Assembly: GCA_013399875.1 (NCBI GenBank)
Contig: VXAZ01004021.1
Location: 431,267-495,266 of the forward strand
DNA length: 64,000 nucleotides
Source of the DNA: Gymnorhina tibicen
Lineage: Eukaryota > Chordata > Aves > Passeriformes > Artamidae
Reading direction: 5' to 3'
In this document: positions 11,706-22,000 of the stretch, piece by piece
Position numbering within the stretch: position 1 is the stretch's first letter
Layout of the letters: each line of letters opens with the position of its first letter
Notes under the pieces: model-generated
The model's database searches: none
The model's input: the letters and a program-made list of their open reading frames with translations, nothing else
Told to the model about the DNA's origin: nothing
Made by a program: the position numbers and the translations under genes

Positions 11706-14700
11706 TTTTCATATCCTGTCATTCTTGCGTGTATTGTTCCCCAAATTAAAAGCATTTGTCAAAACACTTATCTTTAGCATTAACCCTGGGAATTGCATTC
11801 ACAGCTACCACACAACCCGTTTGCATGACTGAGTGCTCAAATACAAACTCTTGGTACACTTTGCTACCCAGCCATCCTAATTTAATACGAGTCAGAAGAG
11901 AGCTGTAGTCAATACAGGAAGATCAGAATGCTAAAATACAGTTTATTGCTAATCTTACAAATAAAACCAGCTTTAGGGTTATGAGCTAGACCCACCCCCC
12001 AAAAAAAAATCAAATTCTCCTCATTATGTCCTAAAAGCCCCACTGTAATCACAATATTGGTCTCACTGCATTGATAACCCACAAGATCATATTATCAGCA
12101 TAGGTATAATTAAAGCCTAATCCCACAAGGACACGTATGCAGAATCCAATCCCCGTTCTGTTAAAATCAGTATAACGTGAAATCAACTTCGGGGACTTTA
12201 GAATCAAAGCTGCATGAAGTTATCGACAGGAGGAACAAAGGCATCTTTTTTTTTGCAGTAAGATTCTTAAGCTGACAGTATTTTGATTTCAAATTCTAAA
12301 CTTTGCAGATGAAAAAGATTTGCTACAGATGCCAATGCTGTAGCCTGTCATTCTGTAATGTCCTTAAAAGCTCTGCACAGAAATCATTGTGAAGCACAAG
12401 TTGCTTTCTTTAGAATAAAATGAGCTGTTGTTTCCTGAAAATTCATTTGTTTTCTGACATATACAACCAAACATCTTCCCAGATCCCCTGGCATAAGGAA
12501 CAGTACAGCTTCCTCCTTTCTCATGGTTCAGTTTCACTTATTATCTCAATTCTCCACCCAAATACCCAAATTTCACCCCTGCCCCACTGACACACAACAC
12601 AAAAAGAGCAGTCCCAAAAGTTAACCACAGAACAATTCCTGACAGTCATGCTCAATAAAAATGTATTTTATTAAAAAGTAAATTAGTTTTAAAAAATGAA
12701 TGAATGTCAGAGCCCCACTGTTTTCCCAAATTCAGACAGCAATGAAAAAACATACCAAACACTCCCATGAACCTATGGATTATCACTATAAAGTAAACAC
12801 TTCATAATAATTTAGTTTTCAAAACACTGCACAGCCATGAACTTTTAATATCCCTTTGTAAGAGACCAGTAAGACCCACACAGAAACTGCCTTAAAAATA
12901 AGATTCCTGCAGCTGACAGCGGCTACAAACTCGGTGGAATTATCAGAATCACAATGCCAGAGAGATGCACGTTGTCCAGAAAGGTCAACAAACCCAGGGA
13001 ATTGCTCAAGACCTCTCAGTAAAGCAGTTCTAGAGATAACCAGGCCTCATCCACACAGGATTTTCTCCCGGATTTCCTTACCCCTCCTTAAAAATCCTGC
13101 TGCTTCACCTAGGGTAGCATTCCTGTAACCCAGCTGGCAGCCTGCATACCACAATGTCGTCTAGACCTGCTCGGAACAGTGGGATGACACAGGAGTAAAA
13201 ATGCTGATGCCTGTTCTGGTGCTTGCACTGGTGCTAAGGGAACAAGGGGAGGAAGAACAGGCAGCGCAGAGTGAAACACAAGTTCCTTGTTCCCAGCCTC
13301 CTGCCCAGGCTCGTCCGATAATTCTGTCAACCCGACAGAAAAAGTTGTGGCTGTCGCGGGGCTAAAGAATAATCATCACATAAGGGAAAAGAATATTCCC
13401 AAACCCAGTTTTCACATGCAGAAACAAACCCTGCCCTTCCCAAGCCCGGTGCTCCCCAGACATGCAGACAACAAATCCATCCCTGCACAGACAACATTTC
13501 CCATCCCTTTCTTCCTTCTCCCCTCTTTCCACCTCAGAGATGTTTTCTTAGCAATTTGGAAGAGAAATAGTAAAAAGGGAGACGCAAAACACAGAAATAA
13601 ATTAAGTTTGTTCTCTGCTGTTGACAGATTTGGTCCTAGCGTGATGGGAGGAAAAAAAAAATGTTAGGAGTGATAAATCCATATATACCTACTCCAAACT
13701 ACACCCCGCTTCCCAAGGGACACGGTATAATGGTAAATAAATATAGATGCAGTTCCTACTAATGAGGCAGGGTACAGCAAGGCCAAAGAAAATGCAATCA
13801 TCTCGGGGAAAAAAACTGCACAGGACTCCTCCTCTCCCATCCATGGAGGAAATCAAATGCCAGCTGCACCATCCCAGGAAGGAAGCAGAGCCTGTACCTG
13901 ATGAGCCCTGCAGAAATGAGCGAGTCATATCACGGGACCCGAGCAGGCACTTCAGGCTTTCGCCAGCCCACAGATCGTCTGCAGAGCACAATTCCTCGCT
14001 CCGGTATTTTACGTGGCACCATTCATGCAAATTGTAGGGGTATTTTTCCCCAGTGCTTTTTTTCCTTCCCTCCATCCCCACTAGTTTGAAGCAGGGGGAC
14101 GTAGGTCTCCCAGATCCGCGCTCCCTGGCCATTAGTTTAACGCTTTCCTCCCTACAAAGTTTAAATCTCCGCAGTTTTTGTTCATAAACGTTTCGTACTT
14201 AAAAGCCACCGAATCACACTCCCAGCGTTACTTAAACAAATTGAGACACGACCCGACTCCACAAACATGCTTAAACCTTCATTTCCTCTTCCTTCTTCCT
14301 TCCCCACCCCCAAAGAGAGCAATTTTTTTTGTCCCTAACACGAAGGAACTGGGGAAAGAACAGCACGTCCAACCAAGGCTTTTCCAGACCTATCGCAAAG
14401 ACCAAAATGCTTCCGAAGAAGTGCTCTGAAAACATACCAAGAGACACTCCAACAACTGGGGGGGAGGAGGGGGGGAAGAAAGAAAAGAACCTATCAGACA
14501 AAACTGAGGTCGAAGAACTCGGCGGGGTCTGGCTCGGGTGTGTATTCTGCACCTAAATACACTCGCCTCTTGTTTTGTTTTAACCCCGAAGCTGAGGCAA
14601 ACACTCCAACAGAATCCCCTGCCACTTCCCCCGACCGCTCCTGCGGTCAAACACACCGTTCTGCCCCAAAACCATCCCGGGCACGGGACACACAAGCATT

Positions 14701-15487
14701 TACCCCCCACCCCAGTTCCCCACCTCTTCCCAAGAAGTACAAAATAAACAAGCGTCCGACACCCCACCCAAGCTCTCCTCGCACATTTTGGGAATGACTT
14801 CCCTCCGGGTCCTCCTCCTCCCCCACCCGTTCCCACGTTAAACTCTCCAGCAACCAGACACCCTTCGGGTTTCACGCCTTTGCCCTCCCCAAAAACCTCC
14901 CAAAGCCCCGAGAGCTGCCACACATCTCGCAGCACTGGGAGCCAGCGGGGTTTGGGGCACCCCTGACCCCCGTTCCCCGACCTCCACCGGCACAAAGCTC
15001 CCGAAAAGCAGCCCTCGGAGCCCTCGCACAGCCCCAGGCAGGGCAGAGCTCCCCGGCAGAGCGAGGGGGCTCCGTGCCCGGCTCCATCCCCGCAGGTCGG
15101 AGCTGAGCCTCCCTCCTTCCCCTGCCCTCCCCGGGGGTCCCCGGGACAGGAAGCGCCGGGGGTCGCACCAGCCCACCCCAAAACTCCGCAGCGAACAACA
15201 TCCGAACACCCCCAAACCGCAGCACCCACCCAGGCTGAGGGGGCTCCGCGGCCGCCACTCCGTGCCCCCACACCCGGGAGATGGGAGGAATCAGAATAAA
15301 TATACAAATGGCAGGAACAGCGAACCCCAAAGGTGCCCTGCCCTCCCGCTGCAGCCTCCCAGGGACATCTTCCTCCTCCTCCTCCCCCACTCCGGGGGCA
15401 CCCGCGGAGCCCCCCAAAGCCGCGGCTCCAACTCTGGCGCCCGTGTTGAGGGGCTGCCCCTGCCCGCCCCAGCCCGCCCCCGGCAGC

Positions 15488-15524
15488 NNNNNNNNNNNNN
15501 NNNNNNNNNNNNNNNNNNNNNNNN
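15488..15524. other. Assembly gap (37 N)
   Basis: A run of N lies within the most GC-rich part of the promoter, where sequencing coverage is often poor. The true missing length is unknown. Confidence 0.99.
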
Positions 15525-15681
15525 GCCCCCGCCCCAGATTGAGGGGGGATTAACGGGGGGCGCGGAGGGACGAGAACAATAGGGGGGAGGAAATCCCTCA
15601 GCCCCCCCACGCCCCCCGAGGACACGGCCCCCTCCCCGCCTGGCGCTCCTCCTGCCGCTCCCTCCTCCTCGCCCGCTCCCT

Positions 15682-15711
15682 CTCTTTTTTTTTTTTGGTT
15701 TTTTTTTTTTT
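15682..15711. repeat. Poly-T tract with a GG interruption
   Basis: Two T runs of about 12-14 bases are separated by GG in an otherwise GC-rich island. On the HMBOX1 strand this is a poly-A tract inside the presumed 5' UTR. Confidence 0.8.
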
Positions 15712-15718
15712 GGCTCAA

Positions 15719-15760
15719 TCACACCAGACCGACTGCCTTTGTCTGTCTGACAAGCGCCAT
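15719..15760 (-). other. 13-residue upstream ORF in presumed HMBOX1 leader
   Basis: On the minus strand ATGGCG opens a 13-codon frame (MALVRQTKAVGLV) that ends in TGA at 15,719-15,721. The ATG overlaps the right arm of the 16-bp palindrome. It is only meaningful if HMBOX1 transcription starts upstream of it, which I infer but cannot show. Confidence 0.3.
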
Positions 15761-15764
15761 GTTG
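15754..15764 (+). promoter_or_regulatory. YY1-like site
   Basis: GCGCCATGTTG resembles the YY1 core CGCCATNTTG. YY1 sites are frequent near the starts of CpG-island promoters. The match is by eye only. Confidence 0.4.
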
Positions 15765-15774
15765 ATATCAACAT
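15759..15774. promoter_or_regulatory. 16-bp perfect palindrome in the promoter
   Basis: ATGTTGATATCAACAT equals its own reverse complement over all 16 bases. About one such palindrome is expected by chance in 64 kb, so its position between two divergent promoters is the only reason to consider it. No factor is assigned with confidence. Confidence 0.5.
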
Positions 15775-15800
15775 CCGAACCCCCACCTGCTGCAGCTGTG

Positions 15801-15819
15801 AGACCCTGGGACTTGTAGT
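15801..15819 (-). promoter_or_regulatory. ZNF143/THAP11 (SBS-type) motif 1
   Basis: On the minus strand the site reads ACTACAAGTCCCAGGGTCT, against the family pattern ACTACAANTCCCAGNNTGC. It is the only one of the four motifs that points toward HMBOX1. The end of the motif is the weakest part. Confidence 0.7.
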
Positions 15820-15860
15820 TCCCCCCTCCCCAGGGTGACGGGGAGACCCGCGGTGCCGGG

Positions 15861-15879
15861 ACTACAACTCCCAGCGTGC
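15861..15879 (+). promoter_or_regulatory. ZNF143/THAP11 (SBS-type) motif 2
   Basis: ACTACAACTCCCAGCGTGC is a near-complete match to the SBS pattern and faces INTS9. Confidence 0.85.
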
Positions 15880-15896
15880 CGCGGGCGCGCGGCGCG

Positions 15897-15901
15897 CCAA
15901 T
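15897..15901 (+). promoter_or_regulatory. CCAAT box
   Basis: CCAAT lies in GCGCCAATGGGGCGG, an NF-Y context, between ZNF143-type motifs 2 and 3 and about 180 bp before the INTS9 start codon. Confidence 0.6.
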
Positions 15902-15928
15902 GGGGCGGCGGGGCTGAGCTCGGGGCGG

Positions 15929-15947
15929 ACTACAACTCCCGGCATGC
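15929..15947 (+). promoter_or_regulatory. ZNF143/THAP11 (SBS-type) motif 3
   Basis: ACTACAACTCCCGGCATGC matches the pattern except for G in place of A in CCCAG. It starts 68 bp after motif 2 and lies in the same orientation. Confidence 0.85.
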
Positions 15948-15959
15948 CTCGGGCGGCCA

Positions 15960-15967
15960 TGACGTTA
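15960..15967 (+). promoter_or_regulatory. CRE-like site
   Basis: TGACGTTA is one change away from the full CREB/ATF palindrome TGACGTCA. It lies between ZNF143-type motifs 3 and 4. Confidence 0.4.
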
Positions 15968-15989
15968 TCTAGGGCGGAGAGGCGACGGG

Positions 15990-16008
15990 ACTACAACGCC
16001 CATGATGC
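15990..16008 (+). promoter_or_regulatory. ZNF143/THAP11 (SBS-type) motif 4
   Basis: ACTACAACGCCCATGATGC keeps the ACTACAA head and TGC tail but has G for T and T for G in the centre, so it is the most diverged plus-strand copy. It starts 61 bp after motif 3. Confidence 0.6.
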
Positions 16009-16058
16009 CCTGGGACGCGGCGGGGCGGGCAGGAAGGGGGGCAGGATTGTCCTGGTAA
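16002..16058 (+). other. Possible INTS9 upstream ORF ending in an in-frame stop
   Basis: ATG at 16,002 inside ZNF143-type motif 4 opens 18 codons that end in TAA at 16,056-16,058. The frame is that of INTS9, so this stop sets the limit: the INTS9 protein cannot start upstream of 16,059 in the genomic frame, which supports the ATG at 16,077. Whether the small frame is in the mRNA depends on the unknown transcription start. Confidence 0.35.
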
Positions 16059-16076
16059 ATAGAATCGGGGGACGCG

Positions 16077-16085
16077 ATGAAGCTG
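16077..16085 (+). CDS. INTS9: INTS9 coding exon 1 (Met-Lys-Leu)
   Basis: ATGAAGCTG encodes the conserved N-terminus, and exon 2 continues with Y-C-L-S-G-H-P in phase 0. The base after G16086 is N, so the GT donor cannot be confirmed. If the N stands for a contig join or for T, a GT donor is plausible. Confidence 0.85.
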
Positions 16086-19000
16086 GNTGATCCTGAGGGA
16101 GTTGGGGGGGGACTGAGGGATAAGGGGGTGATAGTGGGGCTGAGGGAGGGGCTGAGGGAGGGTCAGGGGTCGGCCTTGAGGTGTGGGGGAAGGCGGGGGT
16201 CGGCCCTGAGTGGGGGGATAAGGGGGAGGGCCGTTGCCCAGGTTTGAGGTGTTGAATGGGATCAAACCTCAGTAGGATTTGGGAGGAGGAGGAGCAAATG
16301 TTTCTCAGCCTTCCTAGCCTTAAATATGACTCGCGTTGAGCTTGCCCACTGCACGTGTGGCTTCTGCTGGGCTCCGCTAGGAATGTGAATAAATCCCCGT
16401 GGTTTGTAATAAAGACGTTTTCCATCCGCAGTGTGATAATACAGGGAGATACTAATAAAAAAGTCACGCCGGAACAGCTTTGCTAAGGTTGCACCTTGCT
16501 TCTGACAGTGATTTTGGTTCTGATATTACAGTCTTCTGTCAGGAAGTCCATGACCCATGATATTGGTCTCCTCTCTAGATCTCCCTCTTGAACTGTTTAA
16601 CTTTCCTGGAGACCTTGGATTCAGGCACCACTTTGTTTTCCAGGAAGAATTTCTGTTTCACATTATGTGCTGCAGTTCTCGGTCTAGAGGTGAAAACCCA
16701 AGCAGTTTTCAACATACCTGAGCATAACATTTGATTTATTTAATCTGAAGTGACACCATTATTCAAATTAAGATTGTCTCTTGGTTTTGAGACTGAGCAG
16801 TGTGTTATAACAAAGCTCCGCGGGAGAGAATGTGGATTCTGGGTTGTTTTGAGACTTTATGGAAATCACTCTCCATGGAAGTGTGTACAATTAATTCCAG
16901 AAGCAGGTGGTCAAAGAGCTTGATCCTGCATAATCTTACCTGTGTGATAAGGATCTGTGTGGGGATGAATATTACCAGTGGGACAAACACTGCAAAGTCA
17001 AGCACTTCTGGGTGTGATTGTAGAGGCTGATAGAATTCAGTGGGGAAAAGCAAACTGGGAAATATTTAAATTAAGACCTCAGTGGAAATGCAGAGCTCTT
17101 TTAGAGTCTTGCATAGGGACAGAGAGAGAGAGAGAAGGGGTAGGGAGGGGAAACAAACAGTCTGGAGTCTGTATCACAGCATTTTTAGAATTGTGTATAA
17201 ATTTAGGGACTGAGAATTATAAGATCAAATTCTTCACCTTATATTTTTCTGGAGATGTGTCTGAATCTTGGGGTTGTGGGGAGAGAAGTCAGATGCTTTT
17301 CATCCTCTTCTCTTATAGATTTGGGTTGAATTTGGAAGAACAGGGTAGAGGTGAGGACTGGTGGAATGTTCCCTGTCCGTGGCAGAGGGGTTGGGATAAG
17401 ATGAGCCTTAAGGTCCCTTCCAACCCAAACCATTCTGGGATTCTGACTCCAGACCTGATTCAGAATCCGGTGAAAATGTCAGACTCTCACAAATTCAAAT
17501 GTGCTTTGACTCAGGCAAATCTCGGTGCTAATTTCCCCCCCCAGATTTTAAGCTGGCATGTGATACTAATACTGGAGGAATGCACTGCAGGATTTGTTGC
17601 CTTCACTCGGAATTCCAAGCACTGCCTTTAACCTGCCCAACTCTGAATATTTTGGAGCTGCAAGTTTGAGCCAGCATCTCTCTTCTCTGTCACTGTGCCA
17701 TCCATGAGATGCTCGGTGGGAATGGGCTGTTTGTGGAGAACCTGCCTCTCCTGGAGCCTGAGCATCTGGAATCAGCCCTGCACCTTGGGCCCTTTGTGCC
17801 TCACTGTCAAACCTTCACCCAATTTGCAAATCCTGCCAGGAAAGCTGTGTGCTGGGCTGGGCATATTTGTGCCTTTTGTGTGTTTTGCGTCTTTTTTACG
17901 TGACTTTTGGAGTTAGGAGATGAGGCACCTTTGTGCGTTGGCTGCATCAGCCTTTAGCCTTAAGGGAATAAAGTTGGAAACAGGCAGATCTTGCAGCAAA
18001 AATCTTGCATTTTAGTCCAGTCAGGAACATGACTGGAACCTCTGGATCTGTTTTAAACAGTAACAAATATAAACTGTGTGAAAATGATGGCATTTATAAC
18101 GTGTATGGAGACACACAGTGCAAACACTCCCATTCCTGGATTCCTAATCTAAAATTCTAACAGGTGCAGGCCCAGCAATGTCACCTGTGCAAGCAGCTGT
18201 ACAGAAAATAAGAATTGCTTTTTCTATTTTTCTGTCATTTTGTTTGAATCTGGTAGAAAGAATCCATTGACTCCCAGAATGACAGCCACAGAGAGATGAT
18301 TTTAGCTGCTTTTAAAGAAGGAAAAAGGGAAGATTTTCCAGTTAGCTTGTAGAAATCACGATTGTGATCCTACTCATGATTATAAAAAAAGGCAAGAAAA
18401 TGTTTTGCTGATAAAAGTGGTGATATTTCATTGCCTTTTTTAATTACCAATAGTATAAAAGCTACAAAAATAGAACTTATTTTTCCCTTCATTTCTTTCT
18501 ATTTACTTCAATTTATAGCTTCATTTGTCAAAGTTCTGGTCTGGTGAGAACTTAATTTCACATGAGTGTGTTACATTTGTGAATAAACCAACTGAATTCC
18601 TCACTCCTTCACCAGCTTGGCTTTACATATTTTTTAAACTTTACTAAAAGAAAGGCAAAATGTGACATAGCTCCTTATAATTAAGGCTTTGTGAATTTAG
18701 AGCAAAACTCTCTCTGATATTTTAAATTTAATATTTGGGGCTTAGTAGATTTTTACTATTTAAATATAGTTTAAAGCAGGTTTTTGAGGAATGTATATAA
18801 ATAGTCTCCTTGAGGGCTGTTAACGCAGACAGTTGCAGTCCTGTGTTCACATATTGTGAGCAGAGGTAGAAAATAAAATGATTAATCTCCCTTTTTTCCA
18901 CTTGGTAGAGGGAAGTATAGAACACAAGCTTAAGGGCTAAATGACTTAGAAAAAGACTGAGTCTGTTTTTAGTGCAGTGCACGGCCAAACAAGTAGTATT

Positions 19001-22000
19001 TTTCATCTTAATTGACCAAAACTTGAATTTAAAAGCTCAAATTTGACCACCTGAGCGTGGCTGTGCTGCCAGATGCCCAGACTTGGGAGACTGGAGATGC
19101 AAAATCCCTCCTCGGAGCCGAGGAACCCTCCCGCAGAGGTGGCCGCGCTCTACTCAGACATTTGTCTCTAATCCCGCATTTTAAAGCCGACCTTTCTGTT
19201 CTCTTCTTACTCAAAGCTCCCGTGCCTTGTTAAATGTTTGTCACTCCAGACAGGAGGTGGCTGCATCTCAATGATGCTCAAGTGCCCCCTACATCACCTG
19301 CTCACCGGCTCATTAAGCTTGCAAACCCTTTGGGATTTGGATACACAAACCCTTCCATTCAGGTGGGGTTGCCCAGTCCCTCCTGCTTCCTGTTTGTGTT
19401 CAGCAAGACAAAAAGCAGGTGAGAACTTGCCTCAGAGCTGCTGCACCTGTGCAGGAGTTGTTTGGGCAGGTTTCTTACCAAAATAAAACTTGTGTTCCTG
19501 CAAGGCTTCTCTGGCTCCCTGTCCACCCCAAGTAGTTTTCAAATTTTCTAGCCAAGTTTTGCCAGTAGGACTGACTTTGGAAGAAACTGATTTCCTGGGA
19601 TTTTGGGAGGAAAAGGTGATTGCAAGGAAAAAAAGAGATCCCACATGTCCTAAATCAGAGAAAAGAACATTGCCTTCACTGAACCCTTGAGATCAGAAAA
19701 ACTTACGTGAAGAAAATCTGCCCCTTAATACCCTGACATGGGGAAATCTCAATGAACACACAGCTGTGGGACACAGATTCATGGAAAATCATGTTTTATT
19801 TGGGTGTGTAAGGAGCTGTGTTTAAAAACAAGGGAGAAAAGGCAATTTGTGGGGGCAGGGGTGCTTTCACTCTGCTCACAGAATCACAGAACCATTTAGG
19901 TTGCAAAAGACCTCCAAGATCATCAGGTACAATCTGTGACCAATCAGGACCTTGTCACCAGCTCAGAGCACTGAGTGCCACATCCAGGCGTTCCTTGGAC
20001 ACCTCCAGGGATGGGGACTCCAAACCTCCCTGGGCGGCCCCTTCCAATGCCTGACCACCCTTTCTTTTAAGAAACTGTTCCTAATGTCCAACCTGTCCTC
20101 CCCTGGCACAGCTTGTGGCCGTTTCCTCTCACCCTGTTCCCTGGGAGCAGACCCTGAGCCCCCCCAGCAGCCCCTTCCTGTCAGGGAGTTGTGCAGAGCC
20201 AGAAGGTCCTCCCTGAGCCTCCTTTTCTCCAGGCTGAGCCCCTTTCCCNTAAGAAACTGTTCCTAATGTCCAACCTGTCCTCCCCTGGCACAGCTTGTGG
20301 CGTTTCCTCTCACCCTGTTCCCTGGGAGCAGACCCTGAGCCCCCCCAGCAGCCCCTTCCTGTCAGGGAGTTGTGCAGAGCCAGAAGGTCCTCCCTGAGCC
20401 TCCTTTTCTCCAGGCTGAGCCCCTTTCCCAGCTCCCTCAGCTCCTGGTGCTCCAGCCCCTTCCCCAGCTCTTTTGCCTTCCCTGGACACGCTCCAGCCCC
20501 TCAAGGTCTCTTACAGTGAGGGGCCCAGAACTGGACTTGAGGTGCAGCTTCACCAGTGTCCAGCACAGAGGGAAAGCTCATGCTGGTAAAGGTCCTGAGT
20601 AACTCCTCTTCATTCTTCTTCCAGTACTGCCTGTCAGGGCATCCAACCTTGCCGTGCAATGTGCTCAAGTTCAAATCCACCACCATCATGCTGGACTGTG
20701 GGCTGGATATGACGTCTACCCTCAATTTCCTCCCGCTGCCTCTGGTCCAGAGGTGAGTCCTATTGCCTGTCAGCACTTAGTCTGCGTCTTCTTGGGTTGC
20801 AGTTGGAGTGCTCTGCCTGAAATGGTGTATTGGAAGGAGGGAGGGGATGGGTACAAATGAACAGCATCATCTGATATCATAAATAGACTTTGTTCACTTA
20901 AAAATTCTCTTTATCAAAATAACGTCCTTTGGCTCAGTAGACGGAAGACATTTTATGGATTTATTGATTGGTTTTTCTAGATAATTTATTCTAAGCTTCA
21001 GTAAAGTATTGCTGCAACTGCTCAGCACAAGTGAGGTCACATATCTGTCATCTTTCTGGCTTCTTCATGCAAGATGAGATAAATGGGTAACTGAGATGGA
21101 GTGTGTGGAGCCCAGCAGGTCCTGTTTAACCACCATCTTCTCAGGCTGTTCTTCAGAGCATGGCCTAATGCAAAGAAAAATAGCACTTAGCAGCCATTGT
21201 TAGTTGCCTGCATGGCATAATTGTTCCCTTTTAAAAGTTAAATAAATAAAAGGGCAGTGCAGCTGGGCACGGGATTGGAACAGCAGAGAAATCAAAATAG
21301 AGTCTAGAACAGAATCCAGAGATCAAGACTCTCCTTTCTATGCCCTGCTACAAAGTTGTATTTCCCCAGGTTTTTAGACTGATTTGGATACTCAGGGTGA
21401 CATGTCTTGTGTAAATGGAATAAATGGCAAAAATTAGCAGTTGGAAAGGTGGGAATGAGTGACTTTTAGTGATGGGAAGCAGCAGGAGTTTTCTCAAAAG
21501 CCGTTTAGTAACTTTGATCCACAAGGAAACAAGTGAGGAACATTCTGGGTTCAGGGAAGGCTTGATTGAGAGGGGGAAAATACCATTGGAAAAGGGAGTT
21601 TCCTAAGTGACCTAGCGAGGTTACAAAGCAGTTTGTCCTGCACTTCCTATGATTTGTTATTCTTTGGAGAGGAGAGGAAAGGAATAGACAATGTGTGCAT
21701 TGTTCTGCAAGAACGTGGAGTTCAGGATCTGCTGTAGAGAGGCAACAGATGCCCTCAGAGGGGTCAGTGTGAAAGTCAATTTCTGTCCCATTCCATGGTG
21801 CAGTTGCTTACTGCAACAATTGGTGCAGTAATAGATTTTGAACAGATCCAGCAAATTTTGGAAATCCAGGTACCGACAGAATTGCCTCGTGTTTACTTTC
21901 TCTCACCCCCCCCCCAAAAAATGGAAATTGAGAGAGGAAGAAGTAGCAACATGAGGTGATTGAACAAAGGCTTAAGAGGTTCTTTAGAACGGCAGGAATC

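Larger units (their letters stand above)
1..14500 (-). other. HMBOX1: Probable HMBOX1 first intron; no coding exon seen
   Basis: This AT-rich stretch has stop codons in all frames at short intervals and no block that I recognise as coding on either strand. It lies to the left of a CpG-island promoter whose right side drives INTS9. In human, HMBOX1 is the head-to-head neighbour of INTS9, its first exon is non-coding and it has a long first intron, so this stretch is most simply the start of HMBOX1 intron 1. I looked for the conserved HMBOX1 protein (N-terminal region and homeodomain) and did not find it; it should lie further left. The only identifiable contents are a CR1 fragment near 3.9-4.1 kb, two MIR-like SINE relics near 10.6 and 11.6 kb, and homopolymer runs. 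The HMBOX1 assignment is inferred from synteny, not from coding sequence. Confidence 0.5.
15525..15800 (-). other. HMBOX1: Candidate HMBOX1 non-coding first exon / 5' UTR
   Basis: Read on the minus strand, this segment starts just downstream of the leftmost ZNF143-type motif. It contains a 16-bp palindrome, then a short upstream ORF, then pyrimidine/purine-rich GC sequence. By position it should contain the HMBOX1 transcription start and first exon. I could not find a convincing splice donor on the minus strand, and the gap at 15,488-15,524 may hide it, so the limits are approximate. Confidence 0.4.
14550..16260. promoter_or_regulatory. CpG island / bidirectional promoter region (HMBOX1-INTS9)
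   Basis: Base composition changes sharply from AT-rich flanks to very GC- and CpG-rich sequence, strongest at about 14.8-16.05 kb. Inside lie a CCAAT box, a CRE-like TGACGTTA, a YY1-like site and four ZNF143/THAP11-type motifs. The INTS9 start codon is at the right edge at 16,077. No TATA box is evident, as is usual for housekeeping CpG promoters. A 37-base gap interrupts the island. The bidirectional role rests on the known human arrangement of the two genes plus the motif cluster between them. Confidence 0.8.
16086..20624 (+). other. INTS9: INTS9 intron 1
   Basis: The first ~170 bases are G-rich. A CR1 3' end lies near 17.4 kb and a large antisense CR1 fills the last 700 bp up to about 45 bp from exon 2. 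The remainder, including AT-rich sequence from 18.0 to 19.0 kb, shows no gene. A 217-codon open frame at 16,978-17,631 runs through the CR1 and is not supported. Confidence 0.9.

Noticed and set aside
14390..15718. A 442-codon minus-strand open frame across the CpG island
   Set aside because: It runs through the 37-base gap, is low in complexity (Gly/Arg/Pro rich), matches no family and is what GC-rich promoter sequence gives by lack of stop codons.
16978..17631. A 217-codon plus-strand open frame in INTS9 intron 1
   Set aside because: It crosses a CR1 fragment and has no recognisable domain; length alone is not evidence here.
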